Origin: Pseudomonadota bacterium
GTDB lineage: Bacteria; Pseudomonadota; Alphaproteobacteria; Rhizobiales; Rhizobiaceae
DNA: 27,155 nucleotides
Direction of reading: 5' to 3'
Assembly (NCBI GenBank): GCA_023399465.1
Contig: JAEWPB010000067.1
Span: 1-27,155, forward strand
The notes below the pieces were generated by a model. That model was not told where the DNA came from. It worked only from the letters and a program-made list of their open reading frames with translations, and did not search any database. This document shows, one piece after another, positions 22,310 through 27,155 of this stretch. Within the stretch, counting starts at the first letter, position 1, and each line of letters begins with the position of its first letter. The position numbers were made by a program, and so were the translations under genes.

Positions 22310-24545
22310 ATTCGTAGACGCGCTTGACGGTCGCGATGCACTCGAGCTCGGACATCTGCGTCAGCAGCTGGTTCAACTGGCGGAGATCCCAAACTTCCAC
22401 GTCGATCTCCATCTCGGTGAAGTCGGTTGCCACCCGTACCATGCTGAGGTTGCGGATGTTGACGTCCTGCCCGGCGATGGTCTGGGCCACCTTGGCAAGC
22501 GTGCCCGGCTCGTTGAGGGCGTTGATGAGGATCCGCGCGCCGAAGCGCGACTTGTTGGCCTCGTCGAGGTCCCAGCGAACGTCGATCCAGCGCTCGGGCT
22601 CGTCATCGAAACGCTGCAGCGTCGGCGACTGGATCGGATAGATCGTGATCCCCCTGCCCTTTTCGACGATGCCGACGATGCGGTCCCCCGGAACGGCGCC
22701 GGAAGGCGAAAAATGCACTTCGGCCGCCTCGGACAGCCCGCGGATCGGCAGGCTCTCCTGGTCCGCGGGAGCGCCTTCCGCCCGCATCTTCTCGATCTCG
22801 GCCTTGGAGCGGCCGGGAACGCGAAAGATCATGCCGGAACCGCTGCGCATGTTGAACCAGCCATCGTCCGAGCTCGGCTTGACCGTGACCCGTTCGTCCT
22901 GATGATCGGGGAAGACCGCGCGCAGCACGTCAAGCGACGACATCTCGCCCCGACCGACGGCGGCAATCGCATCCTCGACATCCTTGTGGCCGAGCCGCGC
23001 CAGTGCCGGCTTCAGCGTATCGCGCGAAAACACCTTGCCGGCGCGGACGAACGTGCGCTCGAGGATGCGATGACCAAGACCGGCATACTGCTTGCGGATC
23101 GCAAGCCGGGTCGCACGGCGGATCGCGGCGCGCGCCTTGCCGGTGACGACGATCTCCTCCCAGGCCGCTGGCGGTACCTGCACGCCGGAGCGAATGATCT
23201 CGACTTCGTCGCCATTGTTCAGGCGGGTGACCAGCGGCATGATCCGGCCGTTGATCTTGGCGCCGACACAGGTGTCGCCGATGTTGGTATGAACAGCATA
23301 GGCGAAATCGATCGGGGTGGCGCCGCGCGGCAGGGCGATCAATTGTCCCTTCGGCGTGAAACAGAACACCTGGTCCTGGAACAACTCGAGCTTGGTGTGC
23401 TCGAGGAACTCTTCCGGATTGTCACCATCGGCGAGTGCCTCGATCGTGTGCCGCAGCCAGGAATAGGCATTGGATTCGCGCGAGAGAAGCTCGGTATCGC
23501 CGTTTCCGGCGCCATCCTTGTAGAGCGTATGCGCGGCAATGCCGAGTTCGGCGATCTCATGCATCCGTCGGGTGCGGATCTGCAGCTCGATACGCTGGCG
23601 GGACGGGCCGACGATCGTGGTGTGGATCGAGCGATAGTCGTTCTGCTTCGGGTTCGAGATATAGTCCTTGAACCGGCCGGGCACCACGCGCCAGCGGGTA
23701 TGCACGATGCCGAGCGCCCGGTAGCACGACGGAATGTCATCGACGATGATACGGAAACCGTAGACGTCGGACAGCTGCTCGAACGACAGCGATTTCGACT
23801 GCATCTTGCGGAAGACCGAATAGGCCTTCTTCTGCCGCCCCTTCACTGTCGCGCTCTTGAGGCCGCTTGCGACCAGCAGTTCCTGCAGCTCGCTCTCGAT
23901 CTTCTTGATCAGGCCTTCGTTGCGCGCGGAAAGCTCGCGAAGCCGGTTGGTGACGGTCTCGTAGGCTTCCGGATTGATGTGCCGGAAGGACAGTTCCTCC
24001 AGCTCCTCGCGCACGTCCTGCATACCCATGCGACCGGCAAGCGGCGCATAGATATCCATCGTCTCTTCGGAAATGCGGGCCCGCTTTTCCGGCGACATAT
24101 GGTCGAGGGTGCGCATATTGTGCAGACGGTCGGCAAGCTTGACCAGGAGAACGCGGACATCGTCGGAAATCGCCAGCAGCAGCTTGCGGAGGTTTTCCGC
24201 CTGCTTGGCCTTCTTCGAGACGAGATCGAGCTTCTTGATCTTGGTGAGGCCTTCGACCAGACGACCGATATCCTCGCCGAACAACTCGTCGATCTCGGCG
24301 CGGGTCGCAGACGTATCCTCGATCGTGTCGTGCAGCAGCGCGACCGCGATCGTCGACTCGTCGAGATGCATGTCGGTCAGGATGGCCGCGACTTCGAGCG
24401 GATGGGAAATGTAGGGATCGCCGCTGGCGCGCTTCTGCTGCCCATGCTTCTGCATCGCATAGACATAGGCCTTGTTCAGGAGTGCTTCATTAGCATCAGG
24501 CTTGTATTTTTGAACGCGCTCAACGAGCTCGTACTGACGCATCAT
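22308..24545 (-). CDS. rsh: Bifunctional (p)ppGpp synthetase/hydrolase Rsh (RelA/SpoT)
   Basis: This 745-aa protein makes and breaks (p)ppGpp in response to starvation. The N-terminal HD hydrolase has His48 (YISHPLEVA), His72-Asp73 (LLHDTIEDT) and Asp139 (KLADRLHNMRT). The synthetase domain has YGFRIIVDD and GRFKDYISNPKQNDYRSIHTT; RFKD (291-294) is the RxKD form of bifunctional enzymes rather than the ExDD of RelA. A TGS domain (about 390-452, VFCFTPKGQLIALPRGATPIDFAY) and a C-terminal ACT domain (about 665-740) sense the ribosome. The start MMRQYELVERV at 24545 matches rhizobial Rel proteins and has GGAG about 10 bases upstream. It follows rpoZ by 97 bases. Confidence 0.97.
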   Translation of the reverse strand: MMRQYELVERVQKYKPDANEALLNKAYVYAMQKHGQQKRASGDPYISHPLEVAAILTDMHLDESTIAVALLHDTIEDTSATRAEIDELFGEDIGRLVEGLTKIKKLDLVSKKAKQAENLRKLLLAISDDVRVLLVKLADRLHNMRTLDHMSPEKRARISEETMDIYAPLAGRMGMQDVREELEELSFRHINPEAYETVTNRLRELSARNEGLIKKIESELQELLVASGLKSATVKGRQKKAYSVFRKMQSKSLSFEQLSDVYGFRIIVDDIPSCYRALGIVHTRWRVVPGRFKDYISNPKQNDYRSIHTTIVGPSRQRIELQIRTRRMHEIAELGIAAHTLYKDGAGNGDTELLSRESNAYSWLRHTIEALADGDNPEEFLEHTKLELFQDQVFCFTPKGQLIALPRGATPIDFAYAVHTNIGDTCVGAKINGRIMPLVTRLNNGDEVEIIRSGVQVPPAAWEEIVVTGKARAAIRRATRLAIRKQYAGLGHRILERTFVRAGKVFSRDTLKPALARLGHKDVEDAIAAVGRGEMSSLDVLRAVFPDHQDERVTVKPSSDDGWFNMRSGSGMIFRVPGRSKAEIEKMRAEGAPADQESLPIRGLSEAAEVHFSPSGAVPGDRIVGIVEKGRGITIYPIQSPTLQRFDDEPERWIDVRWDLDEANKSRFGARILINALNEPGTLAKVAQTIAGQDVNIRNLSMVRVATDFTEMEIDVEVWDLRQLNQLLTQMSELECIATVKRVYE

Positions 24546-24569
24546 CCGAAGCTGCTCCAAGAAACGAAA

Positions 24570-24597
24570 TGCGCGCCAGCCGCAGGACTGGCGCACA
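24570..24597 (-). promoter_or_regulatory. Stem-loop between rpoZ and rsh
   Basis: TGCGCGCCAG (24570-24579) and CTGGCGCACA (24588-24597) form a 10-bp stem with one mismatch around an 8-base loop, ending 25 bases before the rsh start. No U-tract follows on the leftward transcript, so it may be a processing or translation-control element rather than a terminator. Confidence 0.4.
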
Positions 24598-24642
24598 CTT
24601 CCTGTAAATCAAAACGTCGGATTAGAGCAACAAGATTGACGA

Positions 24643-25044
24643 TCAGTAATCGTCGCTCTTTTCCGGCGGCACGAGGCCTTCGATACCGGCCAGGAGGTCT
24701 TCTTCCGACATCTGGTCGAAGTTGATGACCTCAGGCAGATCGTCTTCTTCCTCCGACTTTTCGGAGGCTGCAGCCGCGGCGATCAGCGTCGACGGATCGG
24801 GCTCGGGCTCGTCCACCTCGACATGCTTCTGCAGCGAGTGGATCAGGTCTTCCTTCAGGTCGTCGGGCGACAGCGTTTCATCGGCGATTTCGCGCAGGGC
24901 CACGACCGGATTCTTGTCGTTGTCGCGATCGATCGTGATCGGCGCACCCTGGGAAATGAGCCGGGCGCGGTGGCTCGCGAGGAGAACGAGCTCAAAGCGA
25001 TTGTCGACTTTGTCGATACAGTCTTCTACGGTGACGCGGGCCAT
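24643..25044 (-). CDS. rpoZ: DNA-directed RNA polymerase omega subunit
   Basis: This 133-aa protein is the small omega subunit, which helps the beta' subunit fold and stabilises the polymerase. Signature: MARVTVEDCIDKVDNRFELVLLASHRARLIS, then NPVVALREIADETLS. The remainder is a long acidic C-terminal tail (EPEPDPSTL, Glu/Asp-rich, SDDY) seen in alphaproteobacterial omega. The ATG at 25044 has AAGGACAGG upstream; an ATG at 25113 would add 23 unlikely residues. In E. coli and many alphaproteobacteria rpoZ precedes the (p)ppGpp synthetase, as here; omega also forms part of a (p)ppGpp site on polymerase in some bacteria. Confidence 0.97.
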   Translation of the reverse strand: MARVTVEDCIDKVDNRFELVLLASHRARLISQGAPITIDRDNDKNPVVALREIADETLSPDDLKEDLIHSLQKHVEVDEPEPDPSTLIAAAAASEKSEEEDDLPEVINFDQMSEEDLLAGIEGLVPPEKSDDY

Positions 25045-25345
25045 TGCCTGTCCTTTGCGATCGTGAATTCGTGGATTAGGTAGCCCGATACATTTAATAG
25101 CCACCGAATTCAAGTTTTTCCTTGAGTCTTATCTTTTTTGAGGCACTCTACCAAACAAAAGGCGAATAGGCGAAAATACGAATACAACCTATAGTTGCTT
25201 GGAATATCCCCTCCCGTGCCCTACATGATTTTTATATGAATGGTCCGTAATGTACAGCGGCCACTCAGTAAAAACGAAATAAAGTACTGTTTCGACTAAT
25301 TTTTCCAACTGCTGCGACTAGTAGCAGCAAAGGGCTTTGGTAACA
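25045..25345. other. AT-rich divergent region between rpoZ and the NYN gene
   Basis: About 300 bp, clearly richer in A/T than the genes on either side. It must hold the rpoZ promoter (leftward) and the NYN promoter (rightward). T-runs near 25114-25118 and 25134-25139 and the leader repeat at 25065-25111 are the only structures I see. A near-palindrome CTGCT...AGCAG lies at about 25311-25329. No gene or RNA gene was recognised. Confidence 0.5.
25065..25111 (-). promoter_or_regulatory. Imperfect inverted repeat in the rpoZ leader
   Basis: GAATTCGTGG (25065-25074) pairs with CCACCGAATTC (25101-25111) with one bulged base. The loop is 26 bases. It sits just upstream of the rpoZ ribosome site (AAGGACAGG at 25046-25054), so the folded leader could affect rpoZ-rsh expression. 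A TTGTTT/GATAAG pair upstream is a weak candidate promoter. Confidence 0.3.
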
Positions 25346-25930
25346 ATGTTTGACCCGCGCGAAAAAATTGCTCTGTTTATCGATGGTGCAAACCTCTATG
25401 CCGCGTCCAAGAGCCTCGGTTTCGATATCGATTATCGGAAACTTCTGAAAGCGTTCCAGAAACGAGGCTACCTCCTGCGTGCCTATTACTACACGGCACT
25501 GATCGAGGATCAGGAGTATTCGTCCATCCGCCCGCTGATCGACTGGCTCGACTACAACGGGTACAAGGTCGTCACCAAGCCGGCCAAGGAATTCACCGAC
25601 TCCATGGGCCGCCGCAAGATCAAGGGCAACATGGACATCGAACTGGCGATCGATGCGATGGAGCAATCGGCCACCGTCGACCATCTCGTGATCTTCTCCG
25701 GCGACGGCGACTTCACCACCCTGGTGGAGGCGCTGCAGCGCAAGGGCCGCAAGGTTTCGGTCGTATCGACGATGTCGACCCAGCCGCCGATGATCGCCGA
25801 CGACCTGCGGCGTCAGGCCGACCACTTCATCGACCTGATGACACTGAAGAGCGAAGTCGGCCGCGACCCCTCCGAACGCCCGGTTCGGGTGACGGAACCC
25901 GTTTCCACCCCCGAAGACGCCGAACACTGA
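25346..25930 (+). CDS. NYN-domain (PIN-like) nuclease-family protein, LabA-like
   Basis: This 194-aa protein has the NYN fold of the PIN-like nuclease superfamily. Acidic and polar active-site residues align: Asp13 and Asn16 in ALFIDGANLYAA, Asp97 in KGNMDIELAIDAM, and Asp120/Asp122 in VIFSGDGDFTTLVEAL. These suggest a metal-dependent RNase, although the target is unknown. The C-terminal 30 residues are a polar tail (SEVGRDPSERPVRVTEP). The ATG at 25346 follows AAGGG by about 11 bases; an in-frame TTG at 25337 is possible. It is divergent from rpoZ and ends at a strong bidirectional terminator. NYN proteins beside rpoZ-smpB fit an RNA-related role. Confidence 0.88.
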   Translation: MFDPREKIALFIDGANLYAASKSLGFDIDYRKLLKAFQKRGYLLRAYYYTALIEDQEYSSIRPLIDWLDYNGYKVVTKPAKEFTDSMGRRKIKGNMDIELAIDAMEQSATVDHLVIFSGDGDFTTLVEALQRKGRKVSVVSTMSTQPPMIADDLRRQADHFIDLMTLKSEVGRDPSERPVRVTEPVSTPEDAEH

Positions 25931-25970
25931 TTGCTCCGGCGAAGCGGTTGCACCTAACCCTGAAACGAAG

Positions 25971-25997
25971 AAACCCCGGAGTAGTCCTCCGGGGTTT
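25971..25997. terminator. Strong bidirectional terminator between the NYN gene and smpB
   Basis: AAACCCCGGAG (25971-25981) and CTCCGGGGTTT (25987-25997) form a perfect 11-bp stem around a 5-base loop. Rightward it is followed by TCTTTTGTTT; leftward by CTTCGTTTC. It lies between the convergent NYN and smpB genes and suits both. This is the clearest intrinsic terminator in the window. Confidence 0.85.
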
Positions 25998-26042
25998 TCT
26001 TTTGTTTAGCGACAAGTTTTGCCCGCGGCGGGGCGGGAACGC

Positions 26043-26522
26043 CTATCCGCGCTCCTTGAGCAGCCGCGTCTTCTGGCGGTTCCAGTCGCGCTCCTTCTCG
26101 GTCTCGCGCTTGTCGTGCAGCTTCTTGCCCTTGCCGAGCGCCAGTTCGAGCTTCGCCCTGCCCTTTTCGTTGAAATAGACTTTCAACGGGATCAACGTCA
26201 TGCCTTCGCGGCTGACGGCTGCGCGCAGGCGATCGATCTCGCGCCGCGACATCAGCAGCTTGCGGCGACGGCGGGGCTCGTGGTTGAAGCGGTTGGCCTG
26301 GAGATATTCCGGCAGATAGGAATTGATCAGCCAGATCTCGCCGTCCTCGTCGGAAGCATAGGATTCCGCGATGTTGGCCTTGCCTTCGCGCAGCGACTTG
26401 ACCTCGGTGCCTTTCAGCACCAAGCCGGCCTCATAGGTATCAACGATCTCGTAATTGAAGCGGGCCTTGCGGTTTTCCGCGACAATCTTGTTGACCGTAC
26501 GCTGGCTGCCTTTGGGGGCCAT
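26043..26522 (-). CDS. smpB: SsrA-binding protein SmpB
   Basis: This 159-aa protein binds tmRNA and brings it to stalled ribosomes in trans-translation. Family features: NRKARFNYEIVDTYEAGLVLKGTEVKSLREG at about 18-48, NIAESYA, NRFNHEPRRRRKLLM, LIPLKVYFNEKGRAKLELALGKGKKLHDKRETEKERDW, and a basic C-terminal tail that reads the decoding site. The ATG at 26522 has GGAA about 10 bases upstream; an ATG at 26573 would add 17 residues unlike the family start. dapA precedes it in the same direction with a 179-base gap. The tmRNA gene itself is not in the window. Confidence 0.97.
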   Translation of the reverse strand: MAPKGSQRTVNKIVAENRKARFNYEIVDTYEAGLVLKGTEVKSLREGKANIAESYASDEDGEIWLINSYLPEYLQANRFNHEPRRRRKLLMSRREIDRLRAAVSREGMTLIPLKVYFNEKGRAKLELALGKGKKLHDKRETEKERDWNRQKTRLLKERG

Positions 26523-26701
26523 GGCGAATATTCCAGTTCTTTCCGCGCTCTTCTTCAAATGACCGATGGCCATCCCCGGCGCCGGGACGACCCGTTCTCG
26601 TCGCCGTTATTTAGGATAGTTCATCGCCGATGTGAAGGTGCATGAAAACGCGAGCGCGGCGAAGCGAGACCGGCACTTCCCGCCGGCCCGCCCGGGGACC
26701 A

Positions 26702-27155
26702 TCAGTTGATCAGGCCGGCGTGCTTCAGCGCGCTGTCGATTGCGGCCTCGGTTGCCGGCTCCAGCGTCGAAAGCAGGGGCGAGCGAACGGCACGGCTCAT
26801 GCGACCCAGGCGATGAAGCGCATACTTGGCGCCGCACAGGCCGGGTTCGATGAAGATCGCCTTGTGCAGCGGCATCAGCCGATCCTGATACTCGAGCGCG
26901 GAGGCATAATTGCCGTCCAGCATCGCCTTCTGGAATTCGGCGCAAAGGCGCGGCGCCACATTGGCGGTCACCGAGATGCAGCCGACGCCGCCATGTGCGT
27001 TGAAACCGAGCGCGGTCGCGTCTTCGCCGGACAGCTGGACGAAGTCCTTGCCGCAGGCGATGCGCTGTTCCGAAACGCGCTCGATCTTGCCGGTGGCATC
27101 CTTCACGCCGACGATGTTCGAATGTGCCTTGGCCAGCGCACCCATCGTCTCAGGC
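26702..27155 (-). CDS. dapA: 4-hydroxy-tetrahydrodipicolinate synthase, C-terminal part (partial)
   Basis: The visible 150 or so residues are the C-terminal half; the start lies beyond the window. The enzyme condenses pyruvate with aspartate semialdehyde, the first committed step of lysine and diaminopimelate synthesis. The Schiff-base lysine is in IVGVKDATGK (codon 27101-27103). Further marks are LSGEDATALGF, HGGVGCISVTANVAPRLC, and FIEPGLCGAKYAL. The last acts as the C-terminal domain helix start. It ends with DSALKHAGLIN. A stretch of 179 bp follows, including a CCGGC/GCCGG stem near 26680-26698, before smpB. Confidence 0.95.
   Translation of the reverse strand, partial: PETMGALAKAHSNIVGVKDATGKIERVSEQRIACGKDFVQLSGEDATALGFNAHGGVGCISVTANVAPRLCAEFQKAMLDGNYASALEYQDRLMPLHKAIFIEPGLCGAKYALHRLGRMSRAVRSPLLSTLEPATEAAIDSALKHAGLIN

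Noticed and set aside
22713..24725. A 670-codon rightward open frame across rsh
   Set aside because: It is antisense to the full length of rsh, which has all its family motifs. Long antisense frames are expected in high-GC DNA; no ribosome site or known domain is seen.
1..27155. CRISPR, tRNA, rRNA, IS element or prophage
   Set aside because: No regularly spaced repeats, no cloverleaf or rRNA-like sequence, and no transposase, integrase or phage structural gene was found by reading the sequence. Small structured RNAs could still be missed by eye.

Overview
The window is chromosomal, high-GC alphaproteobacterial DNA and most likely comes from Rhizobiaceae (Rhizobium/Sinorhizobium/Agrobacterium relatives). 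This rests on the block dapA-smpB-(NYN)-rpoZ-rsh-acpS-lepB-rnc-era-recO, on one bifunctional Rel/Spo protein directly behind rpoZ, on a TIGR02301-family exported protein, on a NadQ-type Nudix-related regulator facing nadABC, and on several short rhizobial-type proteins. Genus-level assignment is not possible from what can be read here.

Left part (1-7782). After the tail of a membrane protein come a 46-residue small protein, then leftward genes for a LysE/ArgO exporter, a SRAP (YedK/HMCES-like) protein and a YnfA-type membrane protein. Divergently follow a Nudix hydrolase, the TIGR02301 exported protein, two genes of unknown function, and a tight run with overlapping ends: YgfZ-type Fe-S/folate protein, YfbR-like HD phosphohydrolase, CX5R phosphatase, and nadQ. 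nadQ converges on nadC.

Middle (7789-16794). nadA-nadB-nadC (leftward) make quinolinate from aspartate and dihydroxyacetone phosphate and then nicotinate mononucleotide. A perfect 8-N5-8 palindrome in front of nadA is the obvious candidate NadQ operator. Divergent from nadA is a PAS-GGDEF-EAL protein whose GGDEF half looks catalytically dead while the EAL half is intact. Then come an HD-domain protein, a MOSC protein and an MFS transporter.

Right part (16835-27155), almost all leftward: recO, era, rnc, lepB and acpS (DNA repair, ribosome maturation, RNA processing, protein export, acyl-carrier activation), then rsh and rpoZ (stringent response and RNA polymerase omega), a divergent NYN-domain protein, smpB (trans-translation) and the C-terminal part of dapA. 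Between acpS and rsh sits the one accessory-looking stretch (about 20815-22280): a DUF3563-like small gene, a glutathione S-transferase gene of lower GC than its neighbours, and two diverged direct copies of a roughly 105-bp leader, one with its start codon destroyed. I see no tRNA, rRNA, CRISPR, transposase or prophage genes. Nothing here looks like a wholly new multi-gene system. The most informative items are the duplicated leader, the candidate nadA operator, the dead GGDEF domain and the unassigned small genes.
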